From NCBI RefSeq assembly GCF_000767465.1, contig NZ_CP009291.1, forward strand, positions 3,576,501 through 3,640,500: DNA of 64,000 nt, written 5' to 3'. The notes under the pieces were generated by a model, which was not told the origin of the DNA, searched no databases, and saw only the letters and a list, made by a program, of their open reading frames with translations. Below are positions 8,724 through 17,473 of this stretch, in pieces. Position numbers and translations under genes: made by a program. This stretch comes from Novosphingobium pentaromativorans US6-1 (GTDB lineage: Bacteria; Pseudomonadota; Alphaproteobacteria; Sphingomonadales; Sphingomonadaceae). The first letter of the stretch is position 1. Every line of letters starts with the position of its first letter.

Positions 8724-9641
8724 ATGCAAATGGAACTCGTGACGGACAAGCTGAAATTCCCGGAGGGCCCCATCGCCATGGCAGATGGCTCGGTAATCCT
8801 GGTCGAGATTAACACGCAGCGGCTGACCCGCGTTCTGCCGGACGGGAATCTTCAGGTGATCGCCGAACTGGGAGGCGGCCCCAACGGCGCGGCGATTGGC
8901 CCGGATGGCGCGGTCTATGTCGTAAACAATGGCGGCTTCGGCTGGGTCGAACTGCCCGACGGCAAGCTGGCGACACACGGTACGGCCAGCGACTACCGAA
9001 CCGGTTCGGTACAAAGGGTCGATCTTCATAGCGGCAAGGTCGATGTGCTGTACGAATCGTGCGAGGGACGCCAACTGCGTGGCCCCAACGATATCGTCTT
9101 CGATGCACAGGGTGGTTTCTATTTCACCGACATGGGCAAGTCGGACGGTGAGCGCATGGACATTGGCGCGATCTATTACGGGCTGCCAGACGGATCGAAG
9201 ATCAAGCAAGTCGCCCGAGGACAGATCACGCCGAACGGCATCGGTCTCTCACCCGATGGCAAGACCCTGTATGTTGCGGAAAGTGTGACCAGCCGCCTGC
9301 TCATGATGACAATCGTCGCGCCAGGCGAAGTCGATCCGGTCAGCGCGTCGCTGATGACCGGCAAGGTCATGGGACCGTTGCCCGGAACGCAGTTCTTCGA
9401 CAGCCTTGCAGTGGAAGAAGGCGGCGGCGTGTGCGTCGCCACGATCGGCGCGTTCGACGGCATTTCGGTGATGCGTCCGGATCAGTCGCCGGAACAGATC
9501 GCGGTTCCCGGCCCCTTCGTCACCAATATCTGTTTCGGCGGCGCCGACATGCGTGACGCCTGGATCACGTCGTCGAGCAATGGCCGCCTTTACAAGACGC
9601 GCTGGCCCCGACCGGGCTTGAAACTGGCTTTCAACGGATAG
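8724..9641 (+). CDS. SMP-30/gluconolactonase-like protein (probable lactone hydrolase)
   Basis: A 305-residue six-bladed beta-propeller of the SMP-30 / gluconolactonase / LRE family. It shows the N-terminal FPEGPIA, with the metal-binding Glu position, the central GPNDIVFDAQGGFYFTD and the later SPDGKTLYVAES, which together form the divalent-metal site of the family. Such enzymes open lactone rings. The ATG at 8724 has GGGAGA upstream; an ATG at 8700 is in frame but poorly spaced. Its place between a crotonase and an SDR suggests that ring lactones may arise in the pathway. Confidence 0.85.
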   Translation: MQMELVTDKLKFPEGPIAMADGSVILVEINTQRLTRVLPDGNLQVIAELGGGPNGAAIGPDGAVYVVNNGGFGWVELPDGKLATHGTASDYRTGSVQRVDLHSGKVDVLYESCEGRQLRGPNDIVFDAQGGFYFTDMGKSDGERMDIGAIYYGLPDGSKIKQVARGQITPNGIGLSPDGKTLYVAESVTSRLLMMTIVAPGEVDPVSASLMTGKVMGPLPGTQFFDSLAVEEGGGVCVATIGAFDGISVMRPDQSPEQIAVPGPFVTNICFGGADMRDAWITSSSNGRLYKTRWPRPGLKLAFNG

Positions 9642-9669
9642 ACCGCACCTAACGGGAGAGGACAGCACC

Positions 9670-10470
9670 ATGGATATGGGCTTGAAGGACAAGGTCTTCG
9701 CTCTCGTCGGCGGCGTAGCGGGAATGGGCCTGGATACAGCGCGCCTGCTTGCTGCGGAGGGGGCGAAGGTGGCGCTGATCGGGCGCAACCGGAAGCGCGG
9801 CGAGCTGCGCGCACGAAAGGTCGGTGACGAGTTCGGTGCCGATGTGCAGATGTTTGTCGCGGATGGCACGGTCAAGGGCTCCATGGACGAAGCCATGGCT
9901 CAAATCGTGGATCGCTTCGGGCGGCTTGATGGGGTGTGCGTCACGGCGGGAACGATGCAGACCCGCAAGACCATGCTCGAACTCGACGATGACGACTGGG
10001 AGGCATATTTCCAGTCCCATGTGATGGTAACGGTGCGCGCGAACCGTGCTGCGCTTCCGCATATCATCGCCGGCGGCGGTGGTACGATCGTCAATACGGC
10101 GGCATATTCCATCCGGGCGATGAAGCCGCCCTTGTTGGGATATACGACCATGAAGACGGCCATCGCCGCGATCACGAAGAACCTTGCCCTGACCTACGGG
10201 CCGCAGAACGTGCGGGCCAATACTGTGTGCCCGGGATTCATCGCCAGCGAGTCCGCCGAGCGCGTAATGCAGCTTGCCGCCGAGAAATACGGGCTGCCGC
10301 CGATCGAAGCGATCAACAAGGCGATGAAGGAGGATTACAAGATGGATGTGGCGCTGGGCAGAATTGGCCTTTCCACTGAAATTGCGGATCTTTTCGCGTT
10401 CCTGCTCTCGCCCCGCGCGGGCTATCTCACCGGTGCCACGATCAATTGCGATGGTGGGACGCAATTCTAG
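9670..10470 (+). CDS. Short-chain dehydrogenase/reductase (SDR)
   Basis: A classical 266-residue SDR oxidising or reducing a hydroxyl/keto group with NAD(P)(H). The coenzyme motif reads GGVAGMG near residue 15 and the active site is Ser in NTAAYS and Tyr-x-x-x-Lys in YTTMK. The C-terminus ends in CDGGTQF. GGGAGAGG precedes the ATG. It sits 28 bases after the SMP-30 gene and just before a SnoaL-like gene, so all are probably one operon. Confidence 0.88.
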   Translation: MDMGLKDKVFALVGGVAGMGLDTARLLAAEGAKVALIGRNRKRGELRARKVGDEFGADVQMFVADGTVKGSMDEAMAQIVDRFGRLDGVCVTAGTMQTRKTMLELDDDDWEAYFQSHVMVTVRANRAALPHIIAGGGGTIVNTAAYSIRAMKPPLLGYTTMKTAIAAITKNLALTYGPQNVRANTVCPGFIASESAERVMQLAAEKYGLPPIEAINKAMKEDYKMDVALGRIGLSTEIADLFAFLLSPRAGYLTGATINCDGGTQF

Positions 10471-10504
10471 GCATGGACCTGTCGATCAAGCGCAAGGAAT
10501 GCCA

Positions 10505-10960
10505 ATGACTGTCGACGAACTACTCGCCCGAGAAGCCATCCGGCACACTATGCATAGTTACAACATGGCGGGCGACAGCTTGCGCTGGCCGGATTTCATT
10601 GCCCTGTTTGCCGAGGATGGCATTCTCGAGCTTGAAGCATTCGGTAACATCGAGGCCTTTCGCCACGAGGGCCGGGAGGCGATCCGTGAATGGACCGAAG
10701 GCCATGGCAGGATGAAGGAGAAAGCGCAGGAGAAAGCCGGGAAGGGGGCCTTCGTCAGGCACCAGCTTTCTACCTGCACGATCGAACTGACAGGCCCCGA
10801 TACGGCGAAGGCACGCAGCTATTTCACGGTCTATACGCAGATAGGACCTGACCATACCGGCGACTATATAGACCGCTACCGCAGAGTGGGTGACCGCTGG
10901 CTGATCGCCCATCGCAGAATTTGCCTGAAATGGATGTCCTCGCTCAAGTCGTCCGGTTAG
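10505..10960 (+). CDS. SnoaL-like (NTF2-fold) protein
   Basis: A 151-residue NTF2-like protein of the SnoaL_4 type, beginning TVDELLAREAIRHTMHSYN and followed by the DFIALFAEDG segment that is common to this group. Members act as small isomerases, cyclases, dehydratases or ligand-binding proteins. The ATG at 10505 has AAGGAA upstream; ATG 10499 is equally in frame. It is last in the 7824-10960 group and its end overlaps the convergent sulfotransferase gene by 4 bases. The exact reaction is unknown. Confidence 0.78.
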   Translation: MTVDELLAREAIRHTMHSYNMAGDSLRWPDFIALFAEDGILELEAFGNIEAFRHEGREAIREWTEGHGRMKEKAQEKAGKGAFVRHQLSTCTIELTGPDTAKARSYFTVYTQIGPDHTGDYIDRYRRVGDRWLIAHRRICLKWMSSLKSSG

Positions 10961-12138
10961 CTGGCGCTTTCTTCCAGCGGGATGTCGAAATGGTCCGTGT
11001 AGCGCTTGAAGCGTTCACGCACTTCCTCGACGCTCAGGCCTACTTCCGCCAGGCTGTACTTGTGCGCACCGAACTTGCCCTTGCGGTTCTTCGCCACGTA
11101 ATCTCGAATGTCGTCCCGGACAGCGTCAGTCAGGTCCAGCCCGTGATGCGTATAGATCTTTTCGACCTGCCCCAGCGGATCGGCTTCCAGATCTTGGTAC
11201 AGGACATCGACGAACGTCGCGTTCACCTTCGGATCGGCGCGCTTTTCCATCATGTCCTCGGCAGATCGGGCCGCACCCTCCATGTAGGCGACGACGAAAT
11301 TCCGGTCGAGCACTGGCGGCGGGTTGCCGAACTGCTTGCGATGACCGCGTAACAACCCCATCATCGACGCAAGCGTTTTCACCGGATCGCGGTGGTTCAC
11401 GATCATTCGGGCGTCTGGAAATTCCTCCCACAGCGCCGAAAGCTGGCTCATGTGCACCGGGGTTTTCAGTACCCACTGGTTGCGTTTCTCACCGAATTGC
11501 AGCGCCTGCAGGAACTTGCGCTCGATGCGATAGGCTGCGGCTGCGTCGGCACCGGCCAGCCACTTGCCATAGGACGGCGCGGCCCAGAAAAAGGGGAAGG
11601 TCTTGGATACGAACGAATAATCGTGAATCAGCAGATCCTCCGCCGATCCGAGATTGCTGTAGTCGTGCTTCACCCGCAGGTCGGGATCCTGCCAGCCTTC
11701 GAACTGGATATAGTGCTCGCCCGCCGCGATCTGCGGCGCATTGTCAGTGTCGGGATGGTTCGGCGGAGGTGAGGGGTTCCACACCTGCCAGTGGCGCGGC
11801 GCATGATTTTGCGGGTCGATCGACAGCAGCTCGTAAAGATAGGAGGTGCCCGAACGGCCATGCCCGGTCAGGAAGATCGGCGCCTTCACCTCCTCTTCCT
11901 GGATCGCGGGATAGGTCTTGCGATCCGCGAACAGGCGAAGCCTGCCGGTCAGCAGTTTCATCAGGTGACTGCGCGTCCGTTCTACGCCTTGCGGCGTCAG
12001 ATCGGCTTCTGCGTTCAGCGAATTGATGAAGCAATCGTAGGCTTCGCGAAAGCCATCGTCGCCCCAGTCGTTGGATCCTGCAAGTTTTTCCGCTTCGGAA
12101 AGAAGCGCGTCACCGTCGAAAAATGGGCCTTTGGGCAT
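10957..12138 (-). CDS. Sulfotransferase family protein
   Basis: A 393-residue PAPS-dependent sulfotransferase-fold protein. The 5'-phosphosulfate loop is FLTGHGRSGTSYLYELL, and the 3'-phosphate-binding region is around MIVNHRDPVKTLASM. It would transfer sulfate to a hydroxyl of a small molecule or lipid. The ATG at 12138 is chosen because the protein similarity begins there and GAGAG lies upstream. It is followed on the same strand, in the order of transcription reversed, by a GST and an SDR gene (13823 to 12200). Sulfonation in a catabolic cluster is unusual; it might serve detoxification or remove a side product. Confidence 0.83.
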   Translation of the reverse strand: MPKGPFFDGDALLSEAEKLAGSNDWGDDGFREAYDCFINSLNAEADLTPQGVERTRSHLMKLLTGRLRLFADRKTYPAIQEEEVKAPIFLTGHGRSGTSYLYELLSIDPQNHAPRHWQVWNPSPPPNHPDTDNAPQIAAGEHYIQFEGWQDPDLRVKHDYSNLGSAEDLLIHDYSFVSKTFPFFWAAPSYGKWLAGADAAAAYRIERKFLQALQFGEKRNQWVLKTPVHMSQLSALWEEFPDARMIVNHRDPVKTLASMMGLLRGHRKQFGNPPPVLDRNFVVAYMEGAARSAEDMMEKRADPKVNATFVDVLYQDLEADPLGQVEKIYTHHGLDLTDAVRDDIRDYVAKNRKGKFGAHKYSLAEVGLSVEEVRERFKRYTDHFDIPLEESAS

Positions 12139-12199
12139 CGTTTCTCTCACCTTTGGCAGCAGATAAGTCTCCGCCGTACTGTCGTGCCCGACGCGAGCG

Positions 12200-12955
12200 T
12201 TACTCGCTCTCGTCGTTGAGATTCTTGGGTTGGGGAACATGGATCTTCGGAGCCGGCATCAGCTTGGCCGCAGCCTCCCCGAACATGTTCTTCTTGAAGT
12301 CGTCTTCCCCCGCCGGCCCGGCTGTACGGGCGTCGTTCACCCTCTTGTACGCCTCCATCACTTGCGGACGGCGCGCGATGGCCTTCCACCAGCGGTTCAG
12401 ATCGGGCCAGTCGCGCAAATCCCATTCAAACCGGTCGTACATCTCGACCCATGCGTGGCATCCGATGTCGGCGATTGAATAGTCTCCGGCTATGAACTCA
12501 CGATCCTTCAAATGGGTATCGAGGACACCGTAAAGGCGTTTCACCTCGCCCTCGTAGCGCAGTTGACCGTATTCGCGGGTGACTTCGGGGGCATAGCGCT
12601 GAAAGTGGATCGCCTGGCCGCTGAACGGGCTGAGGCCTGATGCCTGCCAGAACAGCCATTGCAGGGTCTGCGCTCTCTGCCGTGTCTCGGTCGGCAGAAA
12701 GCGACCGCTGCGTTCCGCCAGGTACATCAGGATGGCACCTGAATCGAACACGATCAGCGGTTCGCCGCCGTCCGACGGTTCGTTGTCAACCAGCACCGGT
12801 ATCTTCCCGTTGGGAGATATCGCGCGGAATTCCGGATTGTGCTGATCGCCGCGCGTGACCGATATATGTGTGCAGTTATAGTCGTAACCGCATTCTTCCA
12901 GCATGACCGCGCATTTGAAGACCGCGGGTGTCCGTTCAATGTAAAGGTCGAACAT
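12200..12955 (-). CDS. Glutathione S-transferase family protein
   Basis: A 251-residue protein with an N-terminal thioredoxin-like domain (FDLYIERTPAVFKCAVMLEE, then NGKIPVLVD and DSGAILMYLAE) and an all-helical C-terminal domain with the GDYSIADIGCHAW element that is typical of GSTs. This is closest in memory to the YghU/GstB-like group. It conjugates glutathione or removes it from an intermediate. ATG 12955 is preferred; AAGGA lies about 11 bases upstream. A second, unrelated-looking GST gene lies at 27154-27792. Confidence 0.87.
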   Translation of the reverse strand: MFDLYIERTPAVFKCAVMLEECGYDYNCTHISVTRGDQHNPEFRAISPNGKIPVLVDNEPSDGGEPLIVFDSGAILMYLAERSGRFLPTETRQRAQTLQWLFWQASGLSPFSGQAIHFQRYAPEVTREYGQLRYEGEVKRLYGVLDTHLKDREFIAGDYSIADIGCHAWVEMYDRFEWDLRDWPDLNRWWKAIARRPQVMEAYKRVNDARTAGPAGEDDFKKNMFGEAAAKLMPAPKIHVPQPKNLNDESE

Positions 12956-13010
12956 CGCTTCGGGTATCCTTTCCAGAAACGGGGGCGAGCCACTCGCCAA
13001 TCTGTCGCGT

Positions 13011-13823
13011 CTACCCTTGTGAGTTCCGGTTCGATCCGCCGTCGATACGGAAAGATACGCCGGTCATGTAGCCTGAAAGCGGGCTGGCGATGAACGCGAC
13101 CATGCTGGCGATGTCGATCGGCTGGCCGACACGGGTGATTGCCTGAGGCATCAGGTCGGACAGGTAGCGGCGCTCCCGTTCCGCCTGGTCTTCGGGCCAG
13201 CCATTTTTCTCGGCGAGAACTGCAAGATATTGCTCGATGGCAGGCGTCATCACGATGCCGGGCATGATGCCGTTTGCGGTCGCGTTGTACTTGCCGACGT
13301 CCTTGGCCATGTCCGCAGTCAGTTTGTTCAATGCCGCCTTGGCGACGCCATACTCGGCCAGCGAGGGGACATTCGTGGATGCGACGGACGAGATATTGAT
13401 GAAACGGCCCCAGCCCGATTCCTTGATCGATGGCAGGAAGAGTTTCGACATCCGCAGACTGGACATGAAATTGACCTGAAAGCTGTCGATCCAGGTCTGT
13501 GTCGGCAGCTCGCTCCAGCCAGGATTGTCCTTGCGCAGTGCAGTGCCTGTGTTGTTCACGACGATGTCGATACCACCAAGACCTTTGAGACTTGCCTCGG
13601 CAACCGAATCGCAGCCCTCGTCTGTGGCGAGATCTCCGATCACGACAACTGCCTTGCCCCCGGCTTTCTCGACGCAGGCAGCCGCCTCTTCGGTCCGGGC
13701 GCGGTCGCGACCGTGCACGGCGACGGAGCAGCCTTCCTGCGCCAGCAATTCCGCGATGCTTCCGCCGATGCCTCCGCTCGCTCCGCTTACGAAAGCACGC
13801 TTCCCCTGTAACTGAAGGTCCAT
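13011..13823 (-). CDS. Short-chain dehydrogenase/reductase (SDR)
   Basis: A 270-residue classical SDR with GASGGIGGSIAELL as coenzyme motif, NNTGTA as the structural NNAG equivalent, Ser in NISSVAS and Tyr-x-x-x-Lys in YGVAK. The ATG at 13823 is preceded by AGGAGAGG at ideal spacing, which removes a 75-codon upstream extension of the frame. It is the first gene of the minus group SDR-GST-sulfotransferase, transcribed away from the SnoaL-like gene at 14140. Confidence 0.88.
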   Translation of the reverse strand: MDLQLQGKRAFVSGASGGIGGSIAELLAQEGCSVAVHGRDRARTEEAAACVEKAGGKAVVVIGDLATDEGCDSVAEASLKGLGGIDIVVNNTGTALRKDNPGWSELPTQTWIDSFQVNFMSSLRMSKLFLPSIKESGWGRFINISSVASTNVPSLAEYGVAKAALNKLTADMAKDVGKYNATANGIMPGIVMTPAIEQYLAVLAEKNGWPEDQAERERRYLSDLMPQAITRVGQPIDIASMVAFIASPLSGYMTGVSFRIDGGSNRNSQG

Positions 13824-14139
13824 GTATCCTCTCCTTCGGTACTCGGCTTTTATGCCGTTCATTCGGACTTGCCGGTGGGCTTTCGGCCACCCGGATATCA
13901 TCGGCCCGGCCCTGATGGACCCAGGTGTTCGGCCCTGCTCCAGCGCAAGTCGGCAATCTGTACGCGGCTTGCCGGAGCGACGTATTCCGTGAATGGAATA
14001 TGGGTGGGTTCTGGTGAAGTCAACAGGAGTGAAATGGCGGATTGCCATATAGAGATTATAGAATTAGGTTCTCTGGCATATTCGGCAGACAATTGATCGC
14101 GCAGCCGCGAGCGCCGGGGCAGGATGAGGAGAGAACGAA
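13824..14139. other. Divergent intergenic region, no gene seen
   Basis: This 316-base gap separates the minus-strand SDR and plus-strand SnoaL-like genes, so both promoters should lie here. The AT-rich part around 14040-14085 contains AGAGA and TCTCT arms 14 bases apart and is the likeliest regulatory site. No coding frame with a good start was found. Confidence 0.5.
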
Positions 14140-14580
14140 ATGGCTGAAAGCATGAATGACAAGGATGCGATCCGCGAACTTATCAGCGATTATGCCGCCG
14201 CGGCCTGCGCCATGGACCCGCAGGAACTGAAGAAGACCTTTACCGACGATGCCAAGGTGGTTGGCATGGCGGAAGTCGTCACACCGGGGGCAGGCCCGTT
14301 GGTTGGGGCCGAGGCGATCAGCAGCTTCATCGGCAAGGCGTGGGAACGCAACAAATGCATGACCCAGTTTGCGCAACCTGCCAAGATCGTCGTCGATGGC
14401 GACACGGCTACGGGCGTGTGCGACATCGTTGAATATGGCATGCGCAAGGAAGGCGACGGTGTCATCTTCGTTGTCGGCAGGTACTACGATCAGTTCAAGA
14501 AGACGGTGGAAGGCTGGCGCTTTTCCGAGCGCAAGTTGGAATTCCGGATCTACAAGCGTCTGGCCGAAATGCCGAAGTAG
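14140..14580 (+). CDS. SnoaL-like (NTF2-fold) protein
   Basis: A 146-residue NTF2-like protein: an N-terminal helix pair (NDKDAIRELISDYAAAA), a strand with DDAKVVGMAEV, and a final long strand RKLEFRIYKRL. The family includes isomerases and dehydratases, and the single domain fills the protein. GAGGAGAG stands before the ATG. It is followed 87 bases later by an acyl-CoA dehydrogenase gene on the same strand. It is not closely similar to the SnoaL-like protein at 10505-10960. Confidence 0.76.
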   Translation: MAESMNDKDAIRELISDYAAAACAMDPQELKKTFTDDAKVVGMAEVVTPGAGPLVGAEAISSFIGKAWERNKCMTQFAQPAKIVVDGDTATGVCDIVEYGMRKEGDGVIFVVGRYYDQFKKTVEGWRFSERKLEFRIYKRLAEMPK

Positions 14581-14667
14581 CCATCGTGCTGCGCAGCGTT
14601 CATGCGCTGGATCTGATGGAAATCAAACTATACGGGCGAAACCGAGTACGGGCCCGGGAGAAGAATC

Positions 14668-15867
14668 GTGGAACAGTCCGAGGCCGAATTCCGCACTGAA
14701 GTCAGAGCCTTTCTGGCCGAAAACCTGCCTCGCGATCTCGCTGAGCGAACGAAGCTCGGCTATCATCAGGATCGCAACGATATCGAGCAGTGGACGCGCG
14801 TGCTGGCGCAGAAGCAGGGCTGGTCGGTGCCGAGCTGGCCGGTGGAGTATGGCGGCCTGGGCTGGACGATCGCTCAGCGACACGCATTCGATGAGGAATG
14901 CTATATCGCCGGTGCGCCGGCGCTGTCGCCGCAGGGCACTTTCCTGACGGGACCGATCATCATCGCTCATGGATCGGAGGAGCAGAAAGCGCGCTTTCTT
15001 CCCCCGATACGCGATGGTATCGAGTTCTGGGCGCAAGGTTTTTCGGAACCGGAAGCCGGTTCTGACCTGGCTTCGCTCAAGACAGCTGCCGTTCGTGATG
15101 GCGACGAATACGTCATAAACGGGACGAAGATATGGACTTCGCACGCGCATCAGGCCGATTGGCTGTTCCTGCTGGCGCGCACGCGATTTGAGGGCAAGCC
15201 GCAGGCTGGCATTTCGATGTTCCTGGTGGATATGAAGTCACCTGGAATCAGTGTGCGTCCAATCATCTCGATCGACGGCCGCCATTCGCTCAACCAGGTG
15301 TTCATGGAAGACGTGCGCGTCCCGGTAGAGAACCGTGTCGGCGAAGAAAACATGGGCTGGACCTATGCCAAGGAAACGCTGGTTCATGAGCGTACCTTCA
15401 ACGCCGAAGTCGGACGTTGCGCCAATCTGCTCAGCCGCGCTCGCAAACTTGCGGAAAATACCTTTCGTGGTCGTACCAGGCTGATAGACGACGAGCGTTT
15501 CGCTTGCCGTCTGGCAGAGCTGGAAATCGAATTTCTCGCTCACCGGGCTTCCCTGGCCCGGACGCTTGCGGAAGACGAAGCCGAGATTGACGGGCGCAAT
15601 CTGTCACTTCCATCCATGCTCAAGATCAAGGGATCGGAGCTGGTTCAGCAGATCGGTGTGTTGATGGTCGAGGCGCTCGGTGACGACGCGCTGCCTTATT
15701 ATGCCGAAGAGGATTACAAATCCGGCTTCCCGGATGAGTTGCCGGGATCGGACCAGGCTCCTGGCGTCGCATCGGACTATCTGTTCAAGAAGGCGATGAC
15801 GATCTACGGCGGCAGCAACGAAATTCAGCGCAACCTGATTGCAAACGAGATCATGCGCGGCCTCTGA
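14668..15867 (+). CDS. Acyl-CoA dehydrogenase (FadE-like, large subunit type)
   Basis: A 399-residue flavoprotein that introduces an alpha,beta double bond in an acyl-CoA. It shows WAQGFSEPEAGSDLASL (flavin/substrate-binding), YVINGTKIWTSHAHQADW, and the C-terminal YGGSNEIQRNLIANEI. This pattern is that of the actinobacterial steroid-type and PimC-like dehydrogenases, which often need a partner subunit. The GTG at 14668 is the start, with GGGAGAAG upstream. The most obvious potential partner encoded nearby is the shorter PimD-like protein at 20827-21921. Confidence 0.88.
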   Translation: MEQSEAEFRTEVRAFLAENLPRDLAERTKLGYHQDRNDIEQWTRVLAQKQGWSVPSWPVEYGGLGWTIAQRHAFDEECYIAGAPALSPQGTFLTGPIIIAHGSEEQKARFLPPIRDGIEFWAQGFSEPEAGSDLASLKTAAVRDGDEYVINGTKIWTSHAHQADWLFLLARTRFEGKPQAGISMFLVDMKSPGISVRPIISIDGRHSLNQVFMEDVRVPVENRVGEENMGWTYAKETLVHERTFNAEVGRCANLLSRARKLAENTFRGRTRLIDDERFACRLAELEIEFLAHRASLARTLAEDEAEIDGRNLSLPSMLKIKGSELVQQIGVLMVEALGDDALPYYAEEDYKSGFPDELPGSDQAPGVASDYLFKKAMTIYGGSNEIQRNLIANEIMRGL

Positions 15868-16021
15868 TAGCGGGGATCCGTTTGGGCGCCCGATGCTTTT
15901 GCGGGCAGTCTGGGTGAAGCGGCTATGGAACTTCGCGCATTGCCGCTGGACGGCAATCGCGGCGAAGTGAACGTGCAGCCTTTCAGAGATCAGGGTAAGC
16001 CTGTCACGCCAAGATAGGCAG

Positions 16022-16059
16022 TTCGCCGCGCTTCCGGATCACTCCGGAAGCGCGGCGAA
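16022..16059. terminator. Strong bidirectional terminator hairpin
   Basis: A perfect 17-base-pair stem (arms starting TTCGCCGCGC) closes a TCAC loop. It stands between the convergent acyl-CoA dehydrogenase (ends 15867) and MaoC-like gene (ends 16068). On the plus strand a short T-run (GTTTT) follows. Confidence 0.8.
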
Positions 16060-16067
16060 AGACGTTT

Positions 16068-17309
16068 TCAGGACCGATGGGGCGTCAGCGGCGGCGGGGT
16101 GGGCAACCTGGGTTTGCCCTTCGTCCGCGATGAAACCAGGATCGTCGCATTCGCGCGGATATTCTCCACGCCGCGCTGGCTGGTCCCGGTCATGCTGACT
16201 TCGATCAGCGGGCCGAGTTCCGCATCGTCGCGGACATCGGTGATCTCGCCTTCCAGCCAGGTCACGTCGCCCATGTAATTGAAGCGTCGGAATTCAAACC
16301 TGATCCGGTGGATCCAGGCATCGTCGCCCGCGTAATTGGTCAGGTAATGGCTGACGTAGAGCTGTCGCATGGGGCCGATATCGTACATCATCGGTAGTCC
16401 GACTTTTTTCGCCAGGTCCTTGTCCCAGTGGACCCGCTGGATCGTGTCCCATGCGTTGAATTCGTCGCGATTATAAAAACCACGCAGCTTCTTGCGATTC
16501 TCGTAGGCCAGACGATTCGGCCAGTTGCCGTAGAGGAACCAGCCAGCACCCATGTGTATGTTGATGAGGTCGGTGATCGTGAGTGGACCTTTGACCATGC
16601 GAGGCAACTTTTGGCCGATCTTCACATCTTCCAGATAGAGAGTGTCGGCCCCCCGCACATATTCAGCGTCATAGGCTGCTTCGATCTCTTCCAGATCCTC
16701 GTCCGAATAAAAAGCCGGCTCTTCCTTGGGCCTGGGCTCTTTTTTCCTGGTCTTATCGCCACCCCCGCGTTCGGTATGGACGAACCAGTCGATCCCGTCG
16801 ACCGCGACAGTCCCGGATTCATCCCAAAGCTGGATACCGTTCGATACGATCACGGAGCGTCCGGCAAATTCGGAATTCTTCTCTTCGACCTTCTTTACCC
16901 AGCGCGAGCGGTAGAGCTTCGTGCCCTCGACAATCGGAGTGTAGTAGAAATTCTCGCCGCCAGAATGATAAAGCTGTATTCCGCGCAGCGCCTTGCTTGT
17001 TTCCTTGGCCTCGACCGGGTCCATGACCGGACTGCGATTGATGCCCATCGACTTTTCGAATCCGGGCGGCGCGATTACCTGACCCCAGCGGGTGCCGGCC
17101 GCATACTCGGGCTTGGTAAAGAGCGGATTGTCGTCACCAATGCAGATCGAGAAGCGGCGGACAGCATCGGCTGTCGCGACCATGTTCCATGGATCGTCTA
17201 TTGCGCCTGTACGGACGGTCGGGTTCGGGTAGCCGATCCGCCGGCGCATAAGGTCAACGGATTCATCCGTGATGCGATTTCGTATGAGGCCGTCTTCTGC
17301 CACTGTCAT
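16068..17309 (-). CDS. MaoC / FAS1-like dehydratase domain protein (enoyl-CoA hydratase 2 type)
   Basis: A 413-residue double-hotdog protein. The N-terminal FAS1-like dehydratase half covers about residues 20-190 (segment DDNPLFTKPEYAAGTRWG then APPGFEKS) and the C-terminal hotdog covers about 220-400. Between them is a charged linker (GGGDKTRKKEPRPKEE). Related proteins hydrate enoyl-CoAs in sterol and side-chain catabolism. It is a single-gene unit transcribed from the same region as the GntR regulator, but in the other direction, so it may be a direct target of that regulator. Confidence 0.82.
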   Translation of the reverse strand: MTVAEDGLIRNRITDESVDLMRRRIGYPNPTVRTGAIDDPWNMVATADAVRRFSICIGDDNPLFTKPEYAAGTRWGQVIAPPGFEKSMGINRSPVMDPVEAKETSKALRGIQLYHSGGENFYYTPIVEGTKLYRSRWVKKVEEKNSEFAGRSVIVSNGIQLWDESGTVAVDGIDWFVHTERGGGDKTRKKEPRPKEEPAFYSDEDLEEIEAAYDAEYVRGADTLYLEDVKIGQKLPRMVKGPLTITDLINIHMGAGWFLYGNWPNRLAYENRKKLRGFYNRDEFNAWDTIQRVHWDKDLAKKVGLPMMYDIGPMRQLYVSHYLTNYAGDDAWIHRIRFEFRRFNYMGDVTWLEGEITDVRDDAELGPLIEVSMTGTSQRGVENIRANATILVSSRTKGKPRLPTPPPLTPHRS

Positions 17310-17473
17310 TATCCTCCCAATTCGAATTGAGTAATCTTTTTAAGTCGCATCCGTCAAGGCTAATAGGTCCCCTGGACATTCAGCGCTCGATGCATTTTCC
17401 CCGCTCAACCGGGCGGGGACTGGCTTCCAGCGGTAATATTGATCGGTGCAAGAGATTGGGGTAGGAATTGCAA

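Noticed and set aside
12754..13956. 400-codon minus-strand frame overlapping the SDR and GST genes
   Set aside because: Out-of-frame, Arg-rich shadow of the SDR at 13011-13823.
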